Source: Anaerolineaceae bacterium UBA1363 (GTDB lineage: Bacteria; Chloroflexota; Anaerolineae; Anaerolineales; Anaerolineaceae). From it: a DNA stretch of 64,000 nt. A program made the translations under genes and the position numbers. Positions within the stretch are counted from its first letter, which is position 1. Each line of letters begins with the position of its first letter. This document shows, piece by piece, positions 1 through 8,558 of this stretch. The DNA is taken from contig DBRR01000022.1 of NCBI GenBank assembly GCA_002306055.1, positions 27,089-91,088 of the forward strand, given 5' to 3'. The notes beneath the pieces were generated by a model. It saw only the letters and a program-made list of their open reading frames with translations, was not told where the DNA came from and made no database searches.

Positions 1-459
1 CTCAGCAAGCAAGATTGCTTTATCTTCTGAGTGGGCAACTGCCAGGGGAGCCTGCCCGAGGATTTCCTCGAGCAGTGGAGTGGACTCAGCAGGAACAGGC
101 TGGATTAGGGGCATATCGAGCTCAATCGTACCGTGGTCGAAAGTAGCGGTAATCACGCCGCTCTTGGTATGAAAGAAGATGGTTTCATCTGGATCGTAAA
201 AGCCTAATTCAAACAAAATGTGTGCCGAGGCAAGCGTGGCATGTCCGCAGAGGTCGACCTCTGTGCTGGGGGTGAACCAGCGCAGATTGTAGTCATTGCC
301 CTTGGGACTGAGAAAAGCTGTTTCGGAGAGTCGCATCTCCGTAGCAATGGCTTGCATCCAGGCATCATCGCGGGGTTGTTCCAACAAACAGACGCCGGCT
401 GGATTGCCTTTGAAGGGTTTAACGGTGAACGAGTCAACGTGAAAGATAGGTGTCTTCAT
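1..459 (-). CDS. PhzF-family isomerase (partial, C-terminus outside window)
   Basis: The reverse strand from the ATG at 457-459 stays open for all 153 codons to the window edge, so the 3' part is missing. The product begins MKTPIFHVDSFTVKPFKGNP and carries PhzF signatures: GNPAGV near residue 23, a conserved Glu in SETAF near residue 47, and a block RWFTP..EVDLCGHATLA around 70-85. PhzF-like proteins are cytosolic, cofactor-free diaminopimelate-epimerase-fold isomerases. In phenazine producers PhzF isomerises dihydrohydroxyanthranilate, but most homologues have unknown substrates, and nothing nearby suggests phenazine synthesis. A GGAG lies 6 nt upstream of the ATG and supports this start. 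Confidence 0.88.
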   Translation of the reverse strand, partial: MKTPIFHVDSFTVKPFKGNPAGVCLLEQPRDDAWMQAIATEMRLSETAFLSPKGNDYNLRWFTPSTEVDLCGHATLASAHILFELGFYDPDETIFFHTKSGVITATFDHGTIELDMPLIQPVPAESTPLLEEILGQAPLAVAHSEDKAILLAE

Positions 460-539
460 GCCAATCTCCAATTACTTTGTTTAATTTTACCCGTTTTGTT
501 TGCGCTTGCAAGATAAGATTCTTTCGTATTCTTTCGTAC

Positions 540-995
540 GGATGGGCTTTAGTCCATCCGCTTTGCTGGATTGTCGGACTCCTTACGGTGGGAGTAAACC
601 CCCACCGTACGAAGTATACCTGACCGTACGAAGCAAATAACATTTCGTATGGATGATGCAAGATAAGAGTCTGACCAGTCTCTGAGTTTTGATTACAAAT
701 TGAATCCCAAAAGGAACTTTTGTGACAGGCTCTGATATTTGTAATCCATGAGGTCGCTCGCAAAGACAGGAAGGTCCAAACGATTATCTCGGACAAGCAA
801 AAGATGGCGCTTTGCTTGCCCATATATCTAGCGAATGGAGTTCAAATTTGCTCAATGCGTCATTAGAAATGCTCGGCGGAGGGAGTAAACCCCCTCCGTA
901 CAAAGTATGCTTTCTTAAACTCAACCTACATTTCCATCAGAAAATTGCCACATTGTGTCGCGCCTAATGCTTGGGGGAGGGAGTAAACCCCTTTC
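540..995. repeat. Intergenic island with four hairpin repeats
   Basis: The gap between the PhzF gene and the L,D-transpeptidase (460-1139) holds no convincing gene. It contains GGATGG-loop-CCATCC at 540-559 and three members of a second family with the conserved loop AGTAAAC: 587-606 (GGTGGG/CCCACC stem), 878-897 (GGAGGG/CCCTCC stem) and a decayed copy at 976-995. CGTACRAA-like sequence flanks most copies. The same two families recur in the tandem array at 63202-63736. Open frames crossing these copies are repeat translations, not genes. Confidence 0.85.
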
Positions 996-1126
996 GTACA
1001 AAACCTCCTTTTCGTCTTTGGAAGAAGAAATTCGGTGCTGAAAAAAACCTAATACGAAAAAATGTCACAGCCCATTTTGCATAACCTCTTACTTTAGCCA
1101 AGAGTGGCACAACCGCTCCTTACGGG

Positions 1127-1132
1127 TATAAT
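1127..1132 (+). promoter_or_regulatory. -10 box TATAAT for the L,D-transpeptidase, leaderless spacing
   Basis: A perfect TATAAT ends 7 nt before the ATG at 1140, which puts transcription start on or next to the start codon. A weak -35 (GTGGCA, 1104-1109) lies 17 bp upstream. No Shine-Dalgarno lies between the -10 box and the ATG. Confidence 0.65.
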
Positions 1133-1139
1133 CCAACTC

Positions 1140-2339
1140 ATGAAACCAAAGAACTTACTGCTCCTGCTGGCCGGGATAACCATGTTGATGGCTGCTCCGC
1201 CAGTTGCAACGCAAGCTGCTGAACCCGCAGTACCTCCAGTGCCTTATTATGACCTGCCGCTCTGCCAGCCCGGGTACTATCCAACGGATCCGGGCGACTG
1301 CCTTCCTTTGGGAGCTTCGCAAACCATCGCCCAACTGCATCAATCAGGATTTCCTTATCCTATTCGCCCATTGGCAGCCGCAAAGCCGGACGCGTCTCTT
1401 TCAGATTTGCCGGTGCGCGTAGCCAGGATTACAGGTGCGGAAACGCCTGTATATGCCAGTTTGGATGATGCTCTCAGCGGGGGAACAGTCTTGCGAACCA
1501 TCCCGGATGGAGGCAGCCGTTATGTGACGATGATCGATTCAGCCGTTTCAGGTGGAAGGACTTTTGTGCGAACGATGGATGGCGGTTGGGTTGAGGCAAC
1601 ACCAGTATATTCCTGGCCAAAGTGGCAGGGGCTTGAGTTTTATGCCACCCCGCAAAACGACTTTGGCTGGACGATCAACCCGACGCCGAGTTATACCCAG
1701 CCGAGTTTTGCTGCTCCTGAGACTGGCAAACAATATGATAAGTACGTGGAGTTTCAGATCTACCAGGTGGTGGAGGCCGAAGGGTATGAATGGTATGAGA
1801 TAGGACCAGGGGAGTGGATTCCTTCGCTAAAGTCGCGACGCCTGGTGGTGGATACCACTCCGCCTAAGGGAGTGGATAACAACCGCTGGATCAGCATCGA
1901 TCTTTATAATCAAACTCTGGCTGCCTATGAAGATGGGCGGCTCGTGTTTGCTGCTGTGGTGGGGACAGGCTCAGGCGAACTTTACTCCGACCCCGGGCTC
2001 TATTACATCTATGAAAAGCGTGAACTGGAACAGATGCAGGGTTCCTACACGAGCGACCGGTCCGACTTCTATTCACTGGAAGGCGTTCCCTGGGCGATGT
2101 ATTACAACCATGCCCAGGCAATTCACGGGATTTATTGGCCAGCATCACTCGGATTTACTCAGTCGCACGGCTGTGTGAATATGTTCCCTGGCGACGCGCA
2201 TTGGCTCTTCAACTGGGCAAAATTGGGCGATTGGGTTTACGTGCACGATCCATCCGGGCAAACTCCCATGCCCACGCCTACGCCGATGGGCACGCCCGCG
2301 CAGGAGATCATCTACCCAACCCCAACAGCGCAAAACTAA
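1140..2339 (+). CDS. Secreted L,D-transpeptidase (YkuD domain)
   Basis: A 399-residue protein. The N-terminus (MKPKNLLLLLAGITMLMAAP) is a typical signal peptide, so the enzyme should act outside the membrane. The middle resembles two SH3-like modules. The C-terminal half is a YkuD catalytic domain with AIHGIYW followed by TQSHGCVNM; Cys345 is the nucleophile and His343 its partner. YkuD enzymes form 3-3 cross-links in peptidoglycan or attach proteins to it. The last 25 residues are a Pro/Thr-rich tail. An in-frame upstream ATG at 1104 would bury the signal peptide behind 12 extra residues and precede the -10 box, so 1140 is preferred. A bidirectional terminator follows immediately. Confidence 0.9.
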   Translation: MKPKNLLLLLAGITMLMAAPPVATQAAEPAVPPVPYYDLPLCQPGYYPTDPGDCLPLGASQTIAQLHQSGFPYPIRPLAAAKPDASLSDLPVRVARITGAETPVYASLDDALSGGTVLRTIPDGGSRYVTMIDSAVSGGRTFVRTMDGGWVEATPVYSWPKWQGLEFYATPQNDFGWTINPTPSYTQPSFAAPETGKQYDKYVEFQIYQVVEAEGYEWYEIGPGEWIPSLKSRRLVVDTTPPKGVDNNRWISIDLYNQTLAAYEDGRLVFAAVVGTGSGELYSDPGLYYIYEKRELEQMQGSYTSDRSDFYSLEGVPWAMYYNHAQAIHGIYWPASLGFTQSHGCVNMFPGDAHWLFNWAKLGDWVYVHDPSGQTPMPTPTPMGTPAQEIIYPTPTAQN

Positions 2340-2342
2340 CAA

Positions 2343-2371
2343 AAACAGGTCCCAGGTGGGACCTGTTTTTT
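2343..2371. terminator. Bidirectional rho-independent terminator
   Basis: An inverted repeat ACAGGTCC/GGACCTGT lies at 2345-2366, with a T run on its right and an A run on its left. It can therefore stop both the L,D-transpeptidase transcript and the convergent serA transcript. Confidence 0.85.
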
Positions 2372-2421
2372 ATGGAATCTTTTCACCTTGTTTGTATACA
2401 TGAGGGTGAATTCAGTGTACG

Positions 2422-3360
2422 TTAGCAAATTTTCCAGCGTAATTTGTTACCTTGCAGGACGTTCATGACTTCGCTTGCGATATCAATAGCAACGCGCGTC
2501 TGAGCTTCTTTGGTCTGACCACCAATATGAGGCACGGCAATCACTTTCGGGTGTCTGACGAGAGTCCAATCCACCGGAGGTTCCTTCTCGTAGACATCCA
2601 GGGCTGCTCCAGCCACTTTTCCGCTTTCCAGTGCACGCAGGAGTGCAGCTTCTTCAATGATGCCGCCGCGGGCAACGTTCACGAGGAGTACGCCGTCTTT
2701 CATCTTTGTGAAGGTTTCATCGCTGACCATGTGTTTCGTTTCGGGTGTCAAAGGTACGTGAAAGGTGATAATGTCAGCCTGGGTGTAAATGTCATCCAGC
2801 TGCTCTGGCTCGGCACCAGTAGCACGTATCTCGTCCGGGTTGCGGAGGGGATCATGGCAGATGACTTTCATACCCAGTGCCTGGGCGTATCTACCGATTG
2901 TGCTGCCAATATTACCGTAGCCAACAATACCGAGGGTCTTCCCATGTAGTTCGGTGCCCATATAATCTTTTTTAGTCCACTTTCCTTGCTTCATGGCAGC
3001 GTCGGTGTGAGGAATATCGCGCACCAGCGCCAGCATCATGCCAAATCCTAGTTCGGCAACAGCAATGGTTGTGGCAGTGGGAGCGTTAACCACTGTGACA
3101 CCGTGTGCTTTGGCAGCTTCGAGATCGATGTTATCCACACCCACGCCGGCGCGACCAACCACTTTTAGATTCCTGGCAGCGTCAAATACTTCTTTGGTCA
3201 CTTTGGTTCGTCCACGAACGATCAATCCGTCATATTCCCCGACGATTTGCAGTAATTCGGCGGCTTCGATGTCCTTCTTATCCACCGCTTCGCCAGCAGC
3301 GCTGATGATATCAATGCCTTCCTTCTCCAAGCCGTCTGTGATCAAAACTTTGAAACCCAT
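2422..3360 (-). CDS. serA: D-3-phosphoglycerate dehydrogenase, short form
   Basis: 312 residues. This is an NAD-dependent D-2-hydroxyacid dehydrogenase, most likely converting 3-phosphoglycerate to 3-phosphohydroxypyruvate at the start of serine synthesis. The substrate domain has RGRTKVTKEVFDAA and GRAGVGVDNID. The Rossmann domain has GIVGYGNIGSTIG. The catalytic triad is visible as Arg in NVARGG, Glu in DVYEKEPP and His in PHIGGQT. The C-terminal ACT regulatory domain of long SerA proteins is absent, so serine feedback of that kind is not expected. A strong AAGGAGAG precedes the ATG. selB ends 14 nt upstream on the same strand, so the two are probably co-transcribed. Another 2-hydroxyacid substrate cannot be excluded. 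Confidence 0.85.
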   Translation of the reverse strand: MGFKVLITDGLEKEGIDIISAAGEAVDKKDIEAAELLQIVGEYDGLIVRGRTKVTKEVFDAARNLKVVGRAGVGVDNIDLEAAKAHGVTVVNAPTATTIAVAELGFGMMLALVRDIPHTDAAMKQGKWTKKDYMGTELHGKTLGIVGYGNIGSTIGRYAQALGMKVICHDPLRNPDEIRATGAEPEQLDDIYTQADIITFHVPLTPETKHMVSDETFTKMKDGVLLVNVARGGIIEEAALLRALESGKVAGAALDVYEKEPPVDWTLVRHPKVIAVPHIGGQTKEAQTRVAIDIASEVMNVLQGNKLRWKIC

Positions 3361-3373
3361 ATTCTCTCCTTTT

Positions 3374-5272
3374 TTATGTGTTTATTGTTCTTAGGACGCG
3401 GACGTCCCCTTTCCTTAGAGTATACCCAATCGAATCAAGATATTCCAGAAAAGCAGCGGCATATTTGCGGCTGGTTTGAAAATGATCCCTGAATTGCGCC
3501 AGCGATACACTTCCATTGGCTTGGATGGCATCCCGCACCCAGACTTTCATTTCTTCGACCGTGCCTGGCGTAAAGATCACCGCATCTGAAACGCGAACCA
3601 GCTTGTCGGTGGCGATCAAGCCTTCCAATAGGTCGAGACCGAGCTCAGCTTCGGCTTCACTAACATCTGGTGGTGAGTAGGGCGATTCTGTAAATCTTGC
3701 CAGCAACCTGGCAGCCTGGGCTTCCTGTTGGGGAGCGAGAAGGATGGTATGACTGGCTGCCCAAACCAGTGTGCCTCGCTCCACAAGCTCTCCTTGCTGG
3801 CTTAACATTCCCAACACCAGGTCAAATTGTTCCTGGGTCAGCTTCAAACCAGACTTGAGCTGCTCACGGCTGATGCCTGCCTTAAGGGGGTTATTGTGAT
3901 GGAACTCAGTAAGCGTACTCAGGATGTACTTACTCAGTGACTGCCAGTTCTGAGCGGAAATCAAGTGCGTTTTAGAGGGGGTGGGCTGCCTGGTGAGGAA
4001 AATAACCTCACCAGCGTCTTCAAGTTCGCTCAATTGTTTTTCGAGTTCAGCTGAGGATAGGGAGGTTTGGGTTGTGAGTGCGGCAAGGTTAGCTACGTTC
4101 AGCTGGTCGAGTGCCTGCATCACCAGATCTGCACGTTTGCCCACGCGCAACTGCTCCAGGCGGGCGAGGGTTACTTCATCGAAGCGGCGGTACCGGCGAG
4201 TTGGTTGGGTGTCGAGGATGACACCTCCGCCAATGGTGGCGGCGGGAGAGGGCAGGCGCAGTACGTAATGATCACCCCGGACTGCCACCAGCGGCTGCTC
4301 CAGTTCCAGTTGCACAAAACCTTCCTCGCCGGGTGCCAGGGCTTCTACGCCCAACAGGCGCACCCGCGCCAGAGTTTCGCTCGCCCCAGCGTAGACCTTC
4401 AAGCTCATATTGTGCTTTACCTCCGTGATGGCATCGCGGAGCAGCCGAATCGAGGCATCTAATCGCGTGGTAGGGATGTAGGTGCCAGGCAGGGCAATTA
4501 CATCCCCGCGTTGGATGTCTTCTTTTGAAAGGTTGTTGAGATTGATGGCTGTCCGGTAGCCCGGGGTTACCTTTTGCAGTTTGCGATTGTGGTTCTGCAA
4601 GCCGCGGATGCGGCCTGTTTTCCCGCTGGGCAAACAGACAACCTCGTCTCCCAGCACGAAACTGCCGTCCAGCAATGTGCCGGTTACGACGGTACCAAAG
4701 CCAGAAAGGGTGAAAACACGATCCACAGGCAAGCGAGGTCGGTTGAGATCGCGTTTTGGAGGAATTTCCGCTAATAATTCTGCGAGTTTGAGCTTAAGCT
4801 GCTCCAAGCCCTCGCCCGTTTTAGCTGAGACGCGCAAAACCGGGGCGTTTTCCAGGCTGGTACCTTCCACCAGTTCCTGGGCTTCAAGCTCCACTAATTC
4901 CAGCAATTCACGGTCCGCCACCAGGTCGCACTTGGTCAGGACGATCAAACCGCGTAAGATCTCCAGTAAGTCCAAAATGGCGAGATGTTCGCGGGTCTGG
5001 GCACTGACGCCTTCGTTGGCTGCAATGACCAGGAGAACCGCGTCGATGCCACCGATGCCTGAGAGCATGTTGCCGACGAAATCACGATGCCCCGGCACAT
5101 CGATAATACCGATCGTCTCGCCTCCTGGCAGCGTCATAGACGCGAAGCCAAGATCGATGGTCATCTCTCGTTCGATTTCTTCTTTCAAACGGTCCGGGTT
5201 GGTGCCGGTCAAAGCAGAGATCAGGGTTGACTTCCCGTGATCAACATGCCCGGCTGTACCGACGATATGCAT
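3374..5272 (-). CDS. selB: Selenocysteine-specific elongation factor SelB
   Basis: A 632-residue translational GTPase that delivers Sec-tRNA(Sec) to in-frame UGA codons. G1 is GTAGHVDHGKSTL at residues 5-17, followed by the DRLKEEIEREMTIDLGFA switch I region typical of SelB, DVPGH (G3) and TKCD (G4). EF-Tu-like beta-barrel domains follow. The C-terminal ~250 residues are consistent with the tandem winged helices that bind the SECIS hairpin. The length matches bacterial SelB. It starts 2 nt after the stop of the coiled-coil gene and probably shares its transcript. A tRNA with UCA anticodon lies about 54 kb away at 59677, which supports a working Sec system. selA and selD are not in this window. 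Confidence 0.95.
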   Translation of the reverse strand: MHIVGTAGHVDHGKSTLISALTGTNPDRLKEEIEREMTIDLGFASMTLPGGETIGIIDVPGHRDFVGNMLSGIGGIDAVLLVIAANEGVSAQTREHLAILDLLEILRGLIVLTKCDLVADRELLELVELEAQELVEGTSLENAPVLRVSAKTGEGLEQLKLKLAELLAEIPPKRDLNRPRLPVDRVFTLSGFGTVVTGTLLDGSFVLGDEVVCLPSGKTGRIRGLQNHNRKLQKVTPGYRTAINLNNLSKEDIQRGDVIALPGTYIPTTRLDASIRLLRDAITEVKHNMSLKVYAGASETLARVRLLGVEALAPGEEGFVQLELEQPLVAVRGDHYVLRLPSPAATIGGGVILDTQPTRRYRRFDEVTLARLEQLRVGKRADLVMQALDQLNVANLAALTTQTSLSSAELEKQLSELEDAGEVIFLTRQPTPSKTHLISAQNWQSLSKYILSTLTEFHHNNPLKAGISREQLKSGLKLTQEQFDLVLGMLSQQGELVERGTLVWAASHTILLAPQQEAQAARLLARFTESPYSPPDVSEAEAELGLDLLEGLIATDKLVRVSDAVIFTPGTVEEMKVWVRDAIQANGSVSLAQFRDHFQTSRKYAAAFLEYLDSIGYTLRKGDVRVLRTINT

Positions 5273-5274
5273 GA

Positions 5275-6468
5275 TCAGCCAGTCTTCTTATCGAGTGAAG
5301 GTGCAATTTCCTGGAGGGAATTCTGATACGCCATCAGAATGGATTGCACATGCCGCAGGGTGCTTCTGCTGAGGATCTCGAGCTGGTCGCGCAAAGAGGA
5401 AGACAAGTCAGCGAGTTCTTGTAATTGGGCTGTCAGGTCTTTGAACTGTTGCGCGTTCTCACGGCTCTGTTCTTCCTGAGAAAGCATGTAATTGGTCCAG
5501 CGTTTGACGTCGTCGGACTTGAAACTGGTCCATTCCTGGCGGAAACGTTCATCGTTGAGTCTCTGGAATTCGCTGATTTCATTGATGCGGCGTTCAAAGC
5601 GCTGCGTTACTTCGTCCGCATTGCTGATTGCTTTACTGACAGCCTGGCGGGAGGCTTCCAGAGCTTCCATCTGTTGATTCAAGTTGAGATTTACCTTGTC
5701 AATTTCCTCAAAGCGCTTTTCCCAGGTGGAGAAGATTTTGTCCTTTTCGACAAGGGAATTATTGACTTTTTCGATGAAGACTGATTGGGCTTGTTTGCGA
5801 TCTTTTTCAAAAGTCTGTAATTCAGCAATGCGGGTGTCAAGTGTGCGGAAGCTGTCACTGAAACTATCGAAACGACTGCGAGTCTCCTCAAGCCGTTTGC
5901 GGACTGAAGCCACTTCACCCTGAAGGTCAGTCAGGCGTTTGGCTTCCTGGCGGCGGTTTTCTTCCAGTAAGTTTAAGGAACGCCGGTAATCTTCATCAAA
6001 GCGACTGACTTCCTGAATTTTCACTTTTAGTTCTTCAATCAGACGCGCGAGGCGTGCGTCTTCAACTTTGTATGTGCGCATTTCAGTGCGAATTGGTTCG
6101 AGTTCTTCGGTGAAGGGGAAAATTTCAGCGACAGATTTTCGGGTAGCCTCAAGCTCGAGTTTGATGCGCTTAATGGCTTCGTTCAGATTAAACTCTGCCC
6201 TTTCGTTAACGTCGCGGATTTGTTTGGTAAGGTCAATGTTCAGTCGGTCAATGCGGTTATCGTATTTATCGAAGCTTGCGATCTGGTTCGTATTCTTTGT
6301 GATCAGAATTTCAAGCTCTTTGATCTGTTTACGCAAGTTGAGGTTCTCGCCTTCCAGCACAGTCAGGCGGTTCTGCAGAGAGGCTAAATTAGTTTTATCA
6401 TTACGCCGTTCATTGTCGAGCCACTCAACACGTTTCTCAAGTTGTTCATATCCAGAATAGTCGTCCAT
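5275..6468 (-). CDS. Coiled-coil protein of unknown function
   Basis: 397 residues with almost continuous heptad-like, charged sequence from about residue 8 to 370. Examples are LEKRVEWLDNERR, LRKQIKELEILITKN and LEATRKSVAEIF. There is no signal peptide, membrane segment or catalytic motif. It resembles long cytoplasmic coiled-coil proteins, but I recognise no family. It is preceded by GAGGTG at good spacing and its stop lies 2 nt before the selB start. A link to translation, division or cytoskeleton would be guesswork. Confidence 0.8.
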   Translation of the reverse strand: MDDYSGYEQLEKRVEWLDNERRNDKTNLASLQNRLTVLEGENLNLRKQIKELEILITKNTNQIASFDKYDNRIDRLNIDLTKQIRDVNERAEFNLNEAIKRIKLELEATRKSVAEIFPFTEELEPIRTEMRTYKVEDARLARLIEELKVKIQEVSRFDEDYRRSLNLLEENRRQEAKRLTDLQGEVASVRKRLEETRSRFDSFSDSFRTLDTRIAELQTFEKDRKQAQSVFIEKVNNSLVEKDKIFSTWEKRFEEIDKVNLNLNQQMEALEASRQAVSKAISNADEVTQRFERRINEISEFQRLNDERFRQEWTSFKSDDVKRWTNYMLSQEEQSRENAQQFKDLTAQLQELADLSSSLRDQLEILSRSTLRHVQSILMAYQNSLQEIAPSLDKKTG

Positions 6469-6525
6469 ATTTCACCTCTTAGCGGATGCTAATGTGATTA
6501 TACAATGTTTAGCTTTCCTGTTATC

Positions 6526-7962
6526 CTAACTGGATGGCAGGAGGTGGATGAAGGGTTCAAGTATGCCCAAAAACGGATTCAGGAACACCTGTGGGAATAT
6601 TCCCACGAGCAGGGAAAGCAGCGTGAAAAAGCAAAGAACTAGAATTTGCCAGATGGATTCTTCGCCTTGGGCTGTTAATGTCGGGGAGGGCGCATTGGGG
6701 TCTGTGGTGAGGAGTGTATCCATCAGGCGCAGAATGAACAACGCCATTCCAGCCACTGCCAAACCGAGCAGAGGGGTGTAGTGCAAGGTTAGGCCAGCGC
6801 CACTGTTCCAGAGCATACGCCGGGCGGGGAAGAGCCCAAGGGCAGGCAGACCGAGCAAACTAAGCAAACTGATGATCAAGGACATGCTGTGGAATGGCAG
6901 CCTGGTGAACAGACCGCGTAAGGAGGGGAAACCCCCGTCTATCTCTGGCGCAATCTGCTGGATTGAACTGAGAGTGTACGCGTATTGCAGATAGGCAAGT
7001 GCCCGGGGAAGAAAGCTAAGCGCCAGTGCTTCACCTCCGCCCTGGCTGATCAAGCCGATCGCCAGCACGGAATAGCCAGTCTCGATCAGGATCAGATATG
7101 CCAGTATCCGGTTGACCTTGGTCTGCATGGATGCCAGTACTCCACCTGCCAGCACAGTCAATACGCCCACCCATTGCATTGCAGGAAAAACCCCGTTCAG
7201 GTTCCTTAACCAGGCAAATTGGTCCAAAACCTTTAGTAAGAAAATTGACAGGCCGCTTTGCTGCATCAGGAAAACAAAACTAAATACCCATGGGTGGGTT
7301 TTATCAGCAAGCATCGGCAGCCAGGTATGAAGCGGAAATACCGCCAGCCATAATGAGAACCCGATCAGGATCAACACAGCACCCCGCAGGATCAATGTGC
7401 TGGCACTGGGAGCTGATTCGATACCTGTCACCATCCAACCGCTCAAGAGAATAAAAGGCAGTGCGATCGTCTGCAAAACCAGGTAGCGCATTACACCGCT
7501 ACCAGCCTGTTCACCCCGCGGCGTCAGGAGGACAACACTGATCAGAACGATCAGTTCCACGATCAAGGCTGCGTAAAGGAACGGTTCCACTGCCAATGCA
7601 CTGACCCATAAGGCTGTGATAGTCAGGGAAATTGTTGGAAACCATCGGCTGACTGAAAAACGCATTCCTGCAATGTTCCACAAGAAGCTGAACAGATAGA
7701 GCATTGCCACGGTTTTAAGCTCGGTGCCAGTGATGATCAAAGCCCTGTTTAAGATCAGGAAGGTATCGTCAAACAGGAAATTTCTGCCAAATAACCTAAG
7801 ATCCAGGTTTTGCGGGAAAATCATTGCAACCACAGCCAGCAAAAGGCTTATTGTGCAGACTATCCAAACTGAAAGTTTATGCAGACGGTGGACCAGGATC
7901 AGCAGCAGGCTGAACAAAACAGGCAAGAAAATCCAGATTGTTGGTGTGGTCAGCAGGTTCAT
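6526..7962 (-). CDS. Complex I antiporter-like membrane protein (NuoM/NuoN type), divergent
   Basis: 478 residues and about 13-14 hydrophobic helices. It shows the proton-conducting antiporter fold shared by NuoL, NuoM, NuoN and Mrp subunits. A membrane Glu lies in ALIVELIVLIS, where the helix 5 Glu is expected, and the FPLHTWLPMLADKTHP block matches the helix 7-8 region. Aligning on P-L-H, the position of the conserved helix 7 lysine is Trp, and the later LLKxG motif reads MQQSG. It may therefore be a structural or altered-function paralogue. It overlaps the preceding gene by 4 nt (ATGA), so the three membrane genes form one translationally coupled unit. Confidence 0.8.
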   Translation of the reverse strand: MNLLTTPTIWIFLPVLFSLLLILVHRLHKLSVWIVCTISLLLAVVAMIFPQNLDLRLFGRNFLFDDTFLILNRALIITGTELKTVAMLYLFSFLWNIAGMRFSVSRWFPTISLTITALWVSALAVEPFLYAALIVELIVLISVVLLTPRGEQAGSGVMRYLVLQTIALPFILLSGWMVTGIESAPSASTLILRGAVLILIGFSLWLAVFPLHTWLPMLADKTHPWVFSFVFLMQQSGLSIFLLKVLDQFAWLRNLNGVFPAMQWVGVLTVLAGGVLASMQTKVNRILAYLILIETGYSVLAIGLISQGGGEALALSFLPRALAYLQYAYTLSSIQQIAPEIDGGFPSLRGLFTRLPFHSMSLIISLLSLLGLPALGLFPARRMLWNSGAGLTLHYTPLLGLAVAGMALFILRLMDTLLTTDPNAPSPTLTAQGEESIWQILVLCFFTLLSLLVGIFPQVFLNPFLGILEPFIHLLPSS

Positions 7963-8558
7963 GCTGACCTGCTTTCCACATCTTTAACAATGAAAAAGCA
8001 GCCTATAAGCGCGAGGCTGAGATTTACAGCGGTAAAGAGTGCTTCCAGAACGCGGGAAAATTCCAGGCTGGCATAAAGAAGCTCAAAGCCTGAGAGAAAG
8101 GTCAACAAGCCGATCACCAGGTAGAGAGGTTCTGTGATAGTACCCATCTGAAACAAGCCAAACATGATCAATCCCACGCTGGCTGTCAGCAGAAGTTGAC
8201 TGCTCTGTGGAAAGGCAGATTGCTGAAGAACAGGACTTAGCAGAATACTGATCAGCACCAGCAGAAGGGCAATTGTGCCGCGGAATACTTCCCCAGAGGA
8301 AAGTCGCCGGCGGACCAAAAGCGATTCGATCAAACCGGAAGAAACCAGGGTCATATAAAGCATCAGGGTGACCATGAGACCGACAATCAATTTGATGGCA
8401 GCCAGGAGTGGGGAACGTACTTCGAGAATGACCAGGAAAACGCAGACGTATTGGAGACCCAAAGCCAGAATATTTAATGCCCACTGGCGTCTGACCAGGT
8501 TGATAGCTGCTGCAAGCAGCAATAGAGCAGCTGAAACGATACGCAAAGTTTCGCTCAC
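7959..8558 (-). CDS. Small membrane protein, NuoK/HyfE-like
   Basis: 199 residues and about six hydrophobic helices (for example IVSAALLLLAAAINL and LLTASVGLIMFGLFQM). Size and helix pattern resemble hydrogenase-4 component E or the NuoK/MrpC lineage. Its place between a NuoL-like and a NuoN-like gene fits that role. The identity is inferred more from context than from a motif. The start is GTG, overlapping the stop of the upstream gene as GTGA, with GGTGGGG as ribosome-binding sequence. Its own stop overlaps the next ATG. Confidence 0.65.
   Translation of the reverse strand: MSETLRIVSAALLLLAAAINLVRRQWALNILALGLQYVCVFLVILEVRSPLLAAIKLIVGLMVTLMLYMTLVSSGLIESLLVRRRLSSGEVFRGTIALLLVLISILLSPVLQQSAFPQSSQLLLTASVGLIMFGLFQMGTITEPLYLVIGLLTFLSGFELLYASLEFSRVLEALFTAVNLSLALIGCFFIVKDVESRSA

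Noticed and set aside
434..823. 129-residue open frame on the minus strand
   Set aside because: It runs through two hairpin repeats and into the PhzF gene leader. Its product contains the repeat translation and no family motif.
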